The notes: a model not told the origin generated them from the letters alone. 64,000 nt of DNA from Adiantum capillus-veneris (GCA_014529385.2 CM043953.1:79846338-79910337); one strand, 5' to 3'. Shown: positions 34,443-45,827, numbered from the stretch's first letter. A program made the numbers and translations.

Positions 34443-34991
34443 TCGACAGCGGGGCAGGGCAGCAAAACGGAAGTGGCTATGGTTGCAGAAGTCACGCATA
34501 ATTGAGGCCAATGGTCGCGTAACGAGGGCCACAGGGCATGCCCGTAGCTGCTGTGATAAGCTCAAGCCACTACTGAAAACCAGTAGCGCGCAAAGGAACG
34601 ATTGCAGGGCTAAGGGCGTTCGCGACGAGGCGGAGGCTGCAGAGCAGAGCACGACAAGGCCTCTCTCAGCGCTACCCTGAGACCTGAACGCACTGCCCTG
34701 CGTACTCCTGCTTAGGCCTACGCGAGGGAGTCCCGCGTTGTTCTACGCGTAGCACGTCTGGCAGACCTACGCACGCCCCAGTTGTTCTACGCGTAGGAAG
34801 TCAATATCTCCTACGCTATTTCATTTTAAGCCTGAAGGAAATTTTAAGTTAAAAGAGATTTTAAGCCTTAAGACCATTCTCTTTGCGTTCAAGTTTAAAG
34901 AGATTTTAAGCCTTAAAGTAAACTGGTTAAGTTTGCCATATTCTCAGTCCCTCACCCTAGTACCCTATCCCACATTTGTGGCTCGGGTTCG

Positions 34992-36133
34992 ATGGACCCG
35001 CCTATCGAAGGGGAAGGGCCGGGTGTAGATAGCTACACCACCCCAAAAAAAACAACGGCTACTTTCAAACGGAGAAACAGAGATACTGTACTATCACCAA
35101 GATCCTTACGCGTTGGGAAAACCTCCAGGATACATGATGAGCTATTGATGGAGAAGGTCCAGGTGATGCTCAAATCAGAGCGAAACTATATGAGGGATGA
35201 CATCAGGAAGGAAAAGCACGCGAACGCTGAGAGCTACAGGAACTCCATGTATGGAGACATGATGAGAGAACTAAGGAGAGAGATCCAGGGGATACAGAAT
35301 GAGGAAATTCAGATCGTGAAAACAGAATTACGAAACCTAATCAAGGCCGAAGTAAATGTAATAGAATGCATTATGCAAAAGAAACTCGATGAGGCAGTAG
35401 CAAGTTTTGAAGCATGGAAAACAAATATGGAAAAGCACATGGGGGAAAAAGATGCAATAATCGAGGAGCTAAAAGGAGAACTTGCAGCTTGCAAATCTGC
35501 AACTAAGGAGAAGGGGGACGACCAATCTTCGGTGCTGAAGGAGCTCGAGAACATGAAGGATCAGATGAAAGCTCTACAGGAAGGAGATGAAGAGAAATCG
35601 AAAACGGCATCTTCATGGGCGGAACGTCTTGTTAAGACACAAGAAAAGGTTGATGAAGCAAAGAAATGGATTGAGGATGCGAAGAAAGGGAAGGCCCAGA
35701 TGCCAGAGACCACACCTACCTCCACCATTATTAATATAACCATTGAGGAAGAGCTCTCCATGTGCGGGTCACAGGAGTCAAAGACAAAGAGAATGTAGAT
35801 GAAGAAGTGAGGGAACTGCTACAACGCATGGGCATCAAAGAGCCTAATCACACAAGTGCATGGTGAGTGGGCAAGAAAGGAATCGATGAGAAGGGAAACG
35901 TAAAGGATAGCGCACTTATTCTCCGCTTCCCGAAAATAGAAATAAGAAAAGAATTTCTAAAGAAGAGGCCAACTCTTAAGAAAACCGGTATTTTCCTCGG
36001 AGATGACCTTACATTGGCACAAGTGGCACACATGCAAGAGTTGATGCCAAAGATCAAGGCAGCAAGAGAAAAGGGGAAAATCGCCTTTTATAGAGGAGGG
36101 AAAGTAGTGGTTCTGGAAAAGCGCTCATCATGA
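34992..36133 (+). pseudogene. LINE ORF1 protein, lightly damaged
   Basis: Starts MDPPIEGEGPGVDS. Residues about 50-230 form a long charged coiled coil. At 35750 a small deletion (about 20 bp against the copy at 7480) shifts the frame, so the RRM-like part continues in another frame (LHVRVTGVKDKENVDEEV, then ALILRFPKIEIRKEFLKK, IFLGDDLTLAQ, GKIAFYRGGKVVVLEK). One further TGA (about 35865) replaces an arginine codon. The natural terminator is TGA 36131-36133, in frame with ORF2. Likely RNA-binding component of the LINE particle. Confidence 0.82.
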
Positions 36134-36136
36134 CGG
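36131..36136 (+). promoter_or_regulatory. Candidate stop-codon readthrough site (TGA CGG)
   Basis: ORF1 ends at TGA followed by CGG; ORF2 continues in the same frame without any ATG for 49 codons, past the endonuclease asparagine motif NCNGS. UGA-CGG is the type II leaky-stop context of tobra-, furo- and pecluviruses. The same arrangement is at 54636-54641. Confidence 0.65.
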
Positions 36137-37140
36137 TGTGAGACCTATGGGGCGACGCTCCGGATAGCAGCGTCGAATTGTAATGGATCATATAGGCTAC
36201 ATGTAGGTGCCGTTGAAGACAGCTTTAGGGACAGAGACATAGTTTTCTACTCAGAGACACACCAGATACCGGGACAGCTTATGCCACATGTGAAGGGGTA
36301 TTTATGGGAGACAGCTGGTCGACCAGACAAGAAATCTCTACGAGGTAGCCGGGGTTCAGGAGGAGTAGCAGTCTTATTTAAAGAGGAGCTGAGACCACTA
36401 CTACAGATTATTAGGAAAGATGAACAAGCAAGGTATATGTGGGTCAGAATGAGAGCCAAGACAGGTAGATTTCTATATATCGCTATATGCTACTTCCCTC
36501 CAAGGACATCAGTCTACTCCTCACCTAAAGGACACTCCCCTTTCTCCATATTGAATAATGACATATGGGAATTCTCTAGAGATGGAGACATCGTTCTCTT
36601 AGGAGACTTTAATGCCAGAACGGCCAACTCTCAAGCAGTATTCTATGATATTTATGAGGAAATGCTCAGAGAAGTGGATTTATCACAGGAGGGGCTTACT
36701 TGAAACTCATAGGATAAAGAACACACTGAATATGGGAGACATCTCATGGAGATGGCAACTACACATGGTTTGGCCATACTTAATGGTATAGAGAATTCAC
36801 CAAGCTTTATTTCTAGTATCGAGGACTTTAAGGTGGGACCCAAACCGGTTGGGATTGCAGTGGATCATGCTCTCTTCACCTTATCAATCTCCTTCCAATA
36901 CAATGCCTCTCAAGTACAAAGGAAGAAGACACACACAAGATATACTTTCACGCCAGAGCCTGATTCAGTCTATGTGGAACAGATCTATAATAGGATGTGG
37001 GCAGCCGAGCCAGTATATACTGTAAGGAGATTACTTCTCAGCTAACAGAGATACTACATGGAGCAGCACAAGAGGCATACCCACATACTCAGCCTGATCA
37101 GAAGAGAGGATCTGGGAACATGCCTCAAAACAATTGGTAA
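36134..37140 (+). pseudogene. LINE ORF2 N-terminal endonuclease, damaged
   Basis: Open from 36134 to 36703: NCNGSYRLHVG, SETHQIPGQLMPHVKGYLW, GSRGSGGVAVLFKEEL, and LLGDFNAR, the conserved blocks of APE-like endonucleases that nick target DNA. A stop at 36701 and an internal deletion remove the HRHGASTVDYV block present in sister copies; the last piece continues to 37045. A stop (TAA 37138-37140) separates it from the RT frame. Confidence 0.82.
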
Positions 37141-39702
37141 TACGAGGAATGCAGAGAGACGAGAACCCAGGTCCAGAAAGAGCTTACACTTGGGATCATC
37201 ACATTTAAGCAGTCTCGGATTGCTCTTCGACGTATAGTACGTCGCAAGAAAAGGGCATTTTTAGCCAAACTGGAGAAGGATTTATATCAGCTCTTCTTGA
37301 GTCAGGACTCACATGAGGCCTGGCGTTTATTTCACGAGCACTCATCGCCTCCGAGAATTACTTCTCCTGAGATTTGGGGTCAATATGTAACATCATTATA
37401 TATGGTATCTGGACAGCCTCCATTACCAGATCCGCTAGAGCCATGCCCTGCTGCTAGAACTTTCTTTACTACGGAAATGGTGGCAAAAGCCATTGATAAA
37501 ATGAAGACAAGAAGAGCATATGATCATGAGGGTTTAGTAGCAGAACATCTGATCCATGCCAGGGATGTACTTTCAGAAGTCCTTGCTCGTCTGTTTAATC
37601 GGGTCATGTGTGAAGGATTACCTGAATCTTGGAAATTATGTACTATCGTACCTATTTTCAAGTCAGGGGATCCTGTGATACCCGGAAACTACCGTACCAT
37701 TATGGTGGGTCACACATTGACCGGACTATACGCATCCATTCTGGAACAAAAATTGAGTAGATGGACAGAGAATGAGGGCATAAGGGCAACAGGACAAGCT
37801 GGATTCAGGAGGGGTTATTCCACTTTAGATCATATTCTTACGCTTAGAGCCATTATTGAGGAAGGAAGAGCAAGCGGGAGAAGGATGTATTGTTGCTTTG
37901 TGGATTTTCGGAAAGCTTTTGATACAGTACCAAGTGCCAGATTGATGCGCAAAATGCAAGAGTTAGGGGTCCCCAAAGAGATTATCTGGGGGATCATGGC
38001 CTTATACGGGTCAGTAACTGGTTATGTACGTACTCCAAATGGGGATTCCGACATTGTTCATTCCACCTTTGGAGTAAAGCACGGATGCCCAATGTCCCCT
38101 ACTTTATTTGGTATGTATATAGATGAAGTATCAGATTACATTGATAGAGAGGGTGACAGAGGTGCTCAACTTGCAGGGTCATGGATCCCTTTGTTGTTGT
38201 ATGCAGATGATAATGTATTGATAGCAGAATCACCAGATGGAATGCAGAGGCAGTTAGATGCATTACATAAATTCGCGGAGGACAACGGACTGTCGGTAAA
38301 TTTGGGTAAAACCAAAGTTATGGTGTTTAACACCAGACTGCAGTGGGTTAGGAGATCGGCACCTACATTTGCATATGGCCAGGATACTGTAGAGTACACA
38401 GATGCATACACATACCTTGGTGTGGTATTTACAGGACCGAAGTTTACTCTTAAGAAAGCAACAGATGCTAGATTGTCCAGAGCCTCTGCGGCCTTGGGAG
38501 GGTTGGAGAGGATGTGTTCACAAGTGCAGTTTCAGGAACCACGAACAAAACTTTGGCTCTTTGATACTGTGGTGGCTTCGGCTATGCTTTATGGGGTCCA
38601 TTTTTGGGGACCATCTGTGGATCAAGATAATTGCAAGTCAATGGAGAGACCATTGGTATCTATGATTTCCCGAATGATTAGAGCCAAGTCCTCTGTACCA
38701 CACGCGATTACCCGAGCGGAACTAGCTGCCCCTCCGATAGAAATTGAAGCTCTTACCAGATCAGTGTCTTTTATACATGGTCTGTGGGATACAAATAATT
38801 GCCGATATACTAGATTGGCCCTCGAATCCTCTCGACAGTTAGCAATGAAAGGAGATATATCATGCTGGTATGCGCAATTGTCCTCGTGGTTTCAAAGACA
38901 CGGGTTCAGTATGGAAAGATTACCCCCCTTCCAATACTCTCTTGAGGCTCCATCACTGGCAATCACACGAACGGAGATTAATAAAATCATCCGCCAGGAT
39001 CTTATACAGTTGGACATTAAGAGGACATGGGTAGACCCTACACAAGAATTGGGCACGAAGATGGCCGACTACAAAGAAAACTTCCTACAGCTATCTAAAG
39101 ATGGTTTTGTGATTCGCCCGAGCTACATGGATACCCACCTGTCTCATGGTTTGAGATGTGCTATTGGTCAGATTCGTACATCCTCACACCAGCTAGAAAT
39201 TGAATTTGCCAGATTTAGGGGAATCCCACCTGAGAGCACAATTTGCAAGTTATGCGGAATGGAGCCAGAGACAGAAATACACTACATATGCCATTGCACC
39301 GTATACTATGAGATACGTGGGCGTTTCCATTGCCTATTTAAAGAAGGCTTTGGACCTCTAGATAGAGTCATGCAATACCAAGATCAAAGGTGCTTAGGCC
39401 TGTACCTACTGGAACTACATCGGCACAGGGATAATCTAATGAGAAGACAAAGAGCACTACAGCCTCAGAGGCAGATCACAGATTTCTTCGGATCGAGAGA
39501 AGCAAGAATGGAAGGAGAAGCAAGAGGCCAGCAGCGAGCACAAAGGAGTACCCACATCCATACCAAAGGCACCCTCATTGACAGGGCGATTGAGCTTAGG
39601 AAATCGAGACGACCACGACCGAGATGCAAAAGCACACTTCATCGGAGGAGACTACAACAAAGGATTAGAAGCATTCTAGTCAGACACCCAGAATGCTCCT
39701 AA
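37141..39702 (+). CDS. LINE reverse transcriptase with C-terminal zinc finger
   Basis: The longest intact LINE frame of the window: open from 37141, first ATG-type start at 37297 (801 codons). Contains a pre-RT linker (RRKKRAFLAKLEKDLYQLF), RT with GNYRTIMVGHTL, GQAGFRRGYSTLDHILTL, FVDFRKAFDTV, GVKHGCPMSPTLFGMYIDEV and the catalytic YADD (38200-38211), then the thumb (LSVNLGKTKVMVFN) and a C-terminal finger CKLCGMEPETEIHYICHC (about 39247-39300), ending in a basic region. Performs target-primed reverse transcription. The copy is probably inactive since its endonuclease is broken. Confidence 0.9.
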   Translation, partial: YEECRETRTQVQKELTLGIITFKQSRIALRRIVRRKKRAFLAKLEKDLYQLFLSQDSHEAWRLFHEHSSPPRITSPEIWGQYVTSLYMVSGQPPLPDPLEPCPAARTFFTTEMVAKAIDKMKTRRAYDHEGLVAEHLIHARDVLSEVLARLFNRVMCEGLPESWKLCTIVPIFKSGDPVIPGNYRTIMVGHTLTGLYASILEQKLSRWTENEGIRATGQAGFRRGYSTLDHILTLRAIIEEGRASGRRMYCCFVDFRKAFDTVPSARLMRKMQELGVPKEIIWGIMALYGSVTGYVRTPNGDSDIVHSTFGVKHGCPMSPTLFGMYIDEVSDYIDREGDRGAQLAGSWIPLLLYADDNVLIAESPDGMQRQLDALHKFAEDNGLSVNLGKTKVMVFNTRLQWVRRSAPTFAYGQDTVEYTDAYTYLGVVFTGPKFTLKKATDARLSRASAALGGLERMCSQVQFQEPRTKLWLFDTVVASAMLYGVHFWGPSVDQDNCKSMERPLVSMISRMIRAKSSVPHAITRAELAAPPIEIEALTRSVSFIHGLWDTNNCRYTRLALESSRQLAMKGDISCWYAQLSSWFQRHGFSMERLPPFQYSLEAPSLAITRTEINKIIRQDLIQLDIKRTWVDPTQELGTKMADYKENFLQLSKDGFVIRPSYMDTHLSHGLRCAIGQIRTSSHQLEIEFARFRGIPPESTICKLCGMEPETEIHYICHCTVYYEIRGRFHCLFKEGFGPLDRVMQYQDQRCLGLYLLELHRHRDNLMRRQRALQPQRQITDFFGSREARMEGEARGQQRAQRSTHIHTKGTLIDRAIELRKSRRPRPRCKSTLHRRRLQQRIRSILVRHPECS

Positions 39703-39800
39703 GAAGTTTATCTAATACTTTGTATTTAGTTTTTCGCATTTATTTTCATACTTTCACACTTTTCAGACATTGTAACACTCACCACTTTTGTATCAGTTTG

Positions 39801-39831
39801 GTCTCATAGGTCACTCTGGCCTTTTGAAGAC
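39801..39831 (+). other. Conserved LINE 3' hairpin
   Basis: Outer pairing GTCT/AGAC and inner pairing AGGTCA/TGGCCT (with one G-U) around a 3-nt loop. Same element at 10290, 12843, 13708, 13890, 33861, 40180, 41158, 52738, 61326 and, reversed, 24305-24338. Confidence 0.75.
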
Positions 39832-39852
39832 GTTAATATAACATTTCATTTC

Positions 39853-39856
<4 letters not shown>

Positions 39857-39908
<52 letters not shown>
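39857..39908 (+). repeat. (TC)n microsatellite
   Basis: About 26 TC units after the ATTTC tail. Confidence 0.95.
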
Positions 39909-39913
<5 letters not shown>

Positions 39914-40212
39914 CTGAGCTGATGGCTCTGCTCGCTGGCCCCAAGGACTGTCTGGCGCAGGAGTAGGAGTGCTCGCAGCAGTAGGCGCAGAGCAGATCAG
40001 AGGGGTTGCGCAGCAGAACAAGGGCAGCACAGCGCTGCAGAACGCGCGCAGGGCTACAGAGAGTCCTCTGGAGGGATCGCGCAGGGCTGAAGAAGACTCA
40101 CGCAGGGCTGCTTCTCTTAGTACTTTAGTACTAAGGTACCCAGACATTGTAACAGATTCACCACTTTTGTATCAGTTTGGTCTCATAGGTCATTCTGGCC
40201 TTTTGAAGACGC
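39909..40212 (+). mobile_element. GC-rich segment ending in a LINE 3' end without tail
   Basis: GCAG-rich sequence, then from about 40130 the LINE 3' UTR with hairpin (40180-40210). The ATTTC tail is missing and the next LINE starts at 40213. Confidence 0.65.
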
Positions 40213-40218
40213 TATACA

Positions 40219-40973
40219 CTAGGAGAGTCTGGGAGTCACCTGGCTTGGGGACGAGGATGTCAGATTACAGAGACCAGTTTCTCACCATATTGTCCGGGGG
40301 GTTCATACAGAGACCACGCTACATGGACACATATATGCCACATAGCTCACGGGTGGCGATTGGTCAGCTGAGAGTGGCTTCACACAGGTTAGAGATTGAG
40401 ATCGGGAGACATACTGGTGTTCCCAGGGAGGAGCGCGTCTGCAGAGCCTGCACAGAGGAGGTGGAGAGTGAGGAGCACTTTGTATGTAGATGCAGAGCAT
40501 ACACTGAGATCAGAGGCAGGTATGAGGCCCTATTCAGAGGACAGCCCACTCTCCGAGAGATCATGGACTCTCGAGATCAGAGACAGCTCGGACGGTTCTT
40601 ACTAGAGATACAGAGCCATCGGGACACACTGCTACAGCCACACACAGCTACACAGACAGAGGGGAGACAGTCGCAGCTCACAGACTTCTTTCAGAGGATT
40701 ACCGCCCCTCCCCCACCAAACACTCAGAGGGGAGTGACACTCCCACAGGCGGAGGTGAGCCGAGCTAGACGACGACCACGAGTCACAAGCTACAGGGGCG
40801 CGAGCTCCCACCACCGACAGATCGAGGAGATCCGAGCCCGGGAGCGCCGTGCCACTGAGGAGCGAGTGGCCCGGATGAGGGCCGACCCGACAGCTTTCAT
40901 CCGGGCAGCCTTGGCACCAGACCCGCCCATGTACCACATCTTACATCCCCCCATTAGTACAGGATGGAGCTAG
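40219..40973 (+). pseudogene. ORF2 C-terminal domain of the divergent LINE
   Basis: An open frame joined in phase to upstream non-LINE sequence (frame starts at 39969). From about residue 84: GLGTRMSDYRDQFL, PRYMDTYMPHSSRVAIGQL, then the finger CRACTEEVESEEHFVCRC and RDQRQLGRFLLEIQSHRD, parallel to the family 1 copies at roughly half identity. A 100-residue basic, proline-rich tail ends at 40973. No RT remains, so no activity is expected. Confidence 0.82.
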
Positions 40974-41195
40974 ATAGCTTGATGCATTCTCATGATTGTA
41001 CTACCTTGAGCATATAGACATGCATATACCCCTAGAGATAGAGCTCCATCCCTCCTCAAATACCCCACTACCTACACTCAGTTCAGTTTTGTATCAGTTT
41101 TTGTTTCATTTGTCTTTCCGATAGACGGATGACATACACACCATGTACATTTGATTTGTCTCATAGGCCAATTTCGGCCTGACATAGACGTTAAA

Positions 41196-41199
<4 letters not shown>

Positions 41200-41283
<84 letters not shown>
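41200..41283 (+). repeat. (TC)n microsatellite
   Basis: About 42 TC units ending the divergent LINE. Confidence 0.95.
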
Positions 41284-41287
<4 letters not shown>

Positions 41288-41446
41288 CTTTTTCATTTTT
41301 TGCAACTCTATCGCGCTATCTCTCTTTTTAATTTTTCGCAAGCCTTTTTAACTTTTTGCTACTCTATCGCGCTCTCTATGTCCCAACTCTACCGTGCTGC
41401 CCTCTGCAACCCCCCCCCCCCCCCCCCCCCCCCTGCCCCGCCCTGC
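41284..41446 (+). repeat. Short T/C-rich spacer with C24 run
   Basis: Partly duplicated cactctatcgcgc-like segments (41300-41380) and a C run at 41410-41433. It separates one LINE tail from the next LINE start. Confidence 0.75.
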
Positions 41447-41456
41447 CAGCACAAAC

Positions 41457-44176
41457 ATGGAGCCAGCACAGTGGACTATGTCGTGGCACAGCCGAATCTC
41501 ATCTCTAGTATCCAGAATCTCACAATATGGTCCAGACCGGTCGGGGTGGCAGTGGATCATGCTCGTGTCGATGACCATCTCCTTCCAGTTCAGTGTAGGA
41601 CACAGGCCACGGGTAGCAGCCCTTACTCGCTACACCTTCACACGGGAGACAGATTCTGTATACATAGACGGGATCTACAGACGCCTATGCACTGAGGACC
41701 CGGGGCGACCTCTGGAGGAGCTAACTACTATACTGACACGACATTACATGATGCAGCAGCAGAGGCATACCCACACACCCAGCCTGAGCAAAGACGCCGA
41801 TCAGGGAGCATGCCCCAGAACAGCTGGTACGATGAGGAGTGCCGCCAGACTAGAGCTAGACTTCAGAGGGAGGTGCTTTTGGGGGACGTCACTCACAAAC
41901 AGTCACAGATTGACTTTCGTCGCCTGGTGCGGCGGAAGAAGAGGGCTTTTTTGGCTCGACTCGAGCAGGATCTATACAAGCTATTCTTGAGTCAGGACTC
42001 GCGTGAGGCATGGCGGCTCTTTCATGAGCAGTCCCCCCTCCCCCCTACTGTTACCTCCACAGAGACCTGGGGTGAGTACGCATCATCTTTGTACACAGTA
42101 CCAGGACAGCCGGCCCTTCCCAACACCCCCGATCCATGTCCACACACATGTGCTTTTTTCACCGCTGAGATGGAGAAGAAAGCCATTGACAGGATGAGGA
42201 TTGGGAGAGAATATGATCATGATGGCTTAGTCGTTGAGCATTTCATGCATGCCAAAGACCTACTGGCAGAGCTTCTAGCAGTTATGTTTAACCGTGCCAT
42301 GTGTGAGGGCCCTACCGGACACTTGGAGCCTATCTACGATTGTACCTATCTTCAAGTCAGGAGACCCCATGGAGCCTGGGAATTATCGCACTGTCATGAT
42401 TGGACGCACACTGGGACGGTTGTATGCATCCATTCTTGAGCAACAGCTAAGTAGATGGGCAAAGAGGGAAGGAATGCGTGCAGCTGGGCAGGCAGGGTTC
42501 AGAAGAGGCTTCTCTACTCTTGACCATATCTTGACACTCAGGGCCATCATCGAGGAGGGCAGATCTCATGGGAGACGGATCTATTGTAGCTTTGTGGAAT
42601 TCTGCAAAGCTTTTGACACAGTACCCAGAGCTAGATTGATGCGCAGATTACAGGAAATTGGAGTACCCACAGAGCTCATTTGGGGGATCATGGCATTGAA
42701 AAGATCAATAGTAGGGCATGTATTCACCCCTGAGGGACTTTCTACACCGGTTCACTCCACTATTGGGGCGAAGCAGGGCTGCCCGCTCTCTCCTACTCTT
42801 TTCGGTATGTATGTGGATGAGGTTTCTGACTACATTGAGAGCGATGGTGATAAGTTGGCAGGGACATGGATTCCACTTTTGTTATATGCTCATGATATTG
42901 TGTTGATCTCCGAATCTCCAGAGGAATTGCAACGTCAATTGGATGCTTTGCATAGGTTTGCCCACGAAAGTGGTTTGTCTGTCAAACTTGGTAAAACCAA
43001 GGTTATGGTGTTTAATACCACCCCACAGCGGATCAGGAGGTCAGCACCTACATTCACATACGGCCAGGAGACTGAGTACACAGATGCTTACACTTACCTT
43101 GGAGTGGTTTTTAGCGGACCTGCATTCTCACTCAGAAAAGCAGCAGAGACCAGACTGACTAGGGCCCATGCAGCATTGGGTAGATTGGAGAAGATGTGTT
43201 CGCACGTTCAATTTCAGGAGCCCCGGACGAAGCTCTGGCTCTTTGACACTTTGGTGGCTTCAGCATTGCTCTATGGAGCTGAGATATGGGGGCCTTCATT
43301 GGATCACCACGGGAGGCCGGGTCGCACAGATGGATGGGGGAACATGGAGAAACCTCTCGTCTCTATGATCTCGCGGCTCATTAGAGCCAAGGCATCAGTA
43401 CCACGGGCCATTATCCGTGCAGAGCTAGCGGCCCCCCCACTAGTGGTTGAGGCGCTCACCAGATTAGTCTCCTTCATAAACCGCACATGGGAACTTCCTA
43501 GAGACAGATATGCTCGCATTGCACTTGAGTCCTCTCGACAGCTAGCCATGCAAGGAGATACAACATGCTGGTAAGGGGAGATGGCATCATGGTTTCAGGC
43601 GCATGGGTTCAACATAGACAGCCTGCCACCATTCCAGTACTCATTGGATGCACCATCTCTCACTCTTACACAGTCAGAGATCGCAAAGCTCATCCACCAA
43701 GACCTGACCTAGCTAGACACCAGGAGGACATGGATACCGCCAACACAGGAATTGGGCACGAATATGGCTCTTCTACAGGGACCGTCTTCTCCAGCTTATG
43801 GAGCATGGTTTTGTCACGAGACCCAGATACATAGACACCCACTTGTCTCATGGAATACGATGTGCTATTGGCCAGTTACGCACATCTTCTCACCGGCTGC
43901 AGATTGAGACTGGGAGATACAACGGAGTACTAGCAGAGGCCAGGACATGCCCCTTGTGTGACATGGAGCCTGAGACAGAGTTGCACTACACATGCCACTG
44001 CCCCGTCTACTACGAGATACGAGGCCGCTTCCATTGCTTGTTCAGAGAGAGTTTTGGACCACTGTCAAGAGTCCTGGGGGACGAGGATCACAGATGCCTG
44101 GGTTTGTTCTTGCTCGAGCTGCGCAGAAATAGAGATAGCCTGATGAGTGGCGAGGCTAGCCAGTCTCAAAGACGGA
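41457..44176 (+). pseudogene. LINE ORF2 (RT), frameshifted
   Basis: Frames 41457-41750, 41810-42290, 42294-43574 and 43798-44176 follow one another. RT motifs GFRRGFSTLDHILTL and GAKQGCPLSPTLFGMYVDEV are present, but the catalytic box reads YAHD (42885-42896) instead of YADD, losing a metal-binding aspartate, and FVDFRKAFDTV has become FVEFCKAFDTV. The C-terminal finger CPLCDMEPETELHYTCHC is intact. The copy is dead even apart from the LTR-element insertion. Confidence 0.88.
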
Positions 44177-45657
44177 TGTAACCGGCCCGTAGGGCGGTAG
44201 GCGTTGGCTTTCACCCGAAATTCTTTACTTTAAACACACACACAGAGCACTTTGCAAAGAGAACCTGCGACGGGAGTTAACACTTGAATACACACACGGC
44301 TCGGAAGCTAGAATGCTCCGAGCAGACGCCGACAACCTGTAGGCCCCAAAATTGGCGCCCCTTTCGGTATTTCTTTATTCTTTAGGAGGGTAAATTACAA
44401 AGTCAGGTCCTGGGAATCCTTCACGTGTATCCACCTAGATACCATTTGATTTGGCCAAATTTCGGCAGCATAACAGCCCCAAAACTTGCGCGAAACCCAT
44501 TCCCCTGCTGGAACTCGCTTGCACTGACGTATACCCTCTGATTCCTGTCCAAAAACAGTAAATTCAGCACGCTGTATTTACTGGTTTTTGCCCTGTTTTC
44601 AGCCCCAAACAGTTCCCTAACTGTCCTTTGCCAGTGGGGCACGATTCCCAATGATCCTGGCGTCCGTATGGCTGAAAAACAGTCAAATTACAGCGCATAC
44701 ACAGCGCTGATTTTGCACCTGTACGGTGAGGTTATGACCCTCACCAGTGCCTGCTTTGGAGCAGCAGTTAGCTACCCCTGTTCCTGCTCAAGGAGGCTCT
44801 TGCCTCAGCACAAAAGCATGAACCCACACAACTGTACATCAATCAAATGAGTAGCCCTCTTGTGGGGCATCACATAACTGCACGTAGGGGAGAAAGAGAG
44901 CAGTATGTAGCGTGCGGGGCATCACTCCCGTCACCATACTGTACATAGAGGGCAAGGTAAGCATTCCATAGCTTCTGTACCTGTTGCAATCCGCCTGTGG
45001 CTGAAAATGGCGCCCCCTTTGATGATATGCAGCTCGTTTTTGCCTCCCGGAGTGGCAGAATCGCTCACAAGCTGACACGTCGCCCAGTTTCCGAGTTTGG
45101 GCTTTCCCTGCTAAAAATATCTCAACTGGTGCGTCAATTGACTTCGCGGCAGAGTTGTAAAGTGTTCCCCTAGTCATACCGAAGGTAATGACGCGAACAC
45201 ATTTCGTGGCCCAAAATAGCAGTTCCCTAAATTTTAGGAGATGCTTCCGTTGGGCTCCCACTGGTCTTCTGACCATCTATCCTCATTGGGACCGCATCCA
45301 AAAATGCAATGTGGCCCAACTGTCGGATACTTTTGGTTGGTAGTCCCACCTTGACTTTACGCCTTAATTGAGTTCACTTCCTAGTATCCACCAACTTGCT
45401 AAGTGCGACGGGGGGACCTATATGATCTTGCTCTGAGCCTAGACATCCTCTTACCATACGAATTCCAGTGCCGACCCCTTCCCGTCTGCGGGTGAATCTA
45501 CCGTTCACATTGGCCATACAATGTCCGACCGTTTGCTACTTCAAAAAGAGGGTCTCAAAATAAATAAAATAAACCCCATTGGAAAGAAACCAACAACCAA
45601 GGTTAGCAGTTGCCACATCTCTGTGACATGGTTAATAACTGCCACGTCCTCGTGTCA
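44177..45657 (-). repeat. 3' LTR of chromovirus copy 2
   Basis: Starts tgtaaccggc, ends cgtgtca. Contains the block ggcgcccctttcggtatttc near 44355. Confidence 0.95.
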
Positions 45658-45671
45658 TACCCCCCTCTTGA
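45658..45671 (-). other. Polypurine tract
   Basis: Minus strand reads caagaggggggta directly before the 3' LTR. Confidence 0.85.
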
Positions 45672-45827
45672 AATCGCAAACGTCCTCGATTGCATACCAT
45701 AAATACACGCCACTGATGATCTTGTGCTATCAACACTCTTTTATCATCGCATGTATCCGCAAGAAAGGTCGTAACATACATAGATACAAATGACTTAATG
45801 AGGCCTTCATACTTTTGCCATTTCTAT

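Larger units (their letters stand above)
40213..41283 (+). mobile_element. Divergent LINE (second family), 5'-truncated
   Basis: Encodes only the end of ORF2 followed by a 3' UTR. Its 3' hairpin (41158-41189) has different primary sequence but the same fold. The tail goes straight into TC repeats (41200-41283) with no ATTTC units. Confidence 0.85.

Noticed and set aside
40000-40130. SINE made of a GC-rich head and LINE tail
   Set aside because: No tRNA-like A and B boxes were seen and only one copy is present in the window.
39969-40212. N-terminal part of the 334-codon frame as a genuine protein
   Set aside because: It reads through a LINE 3' UTR with its hairpin; the in-phase join to the next LINE looks accidental.
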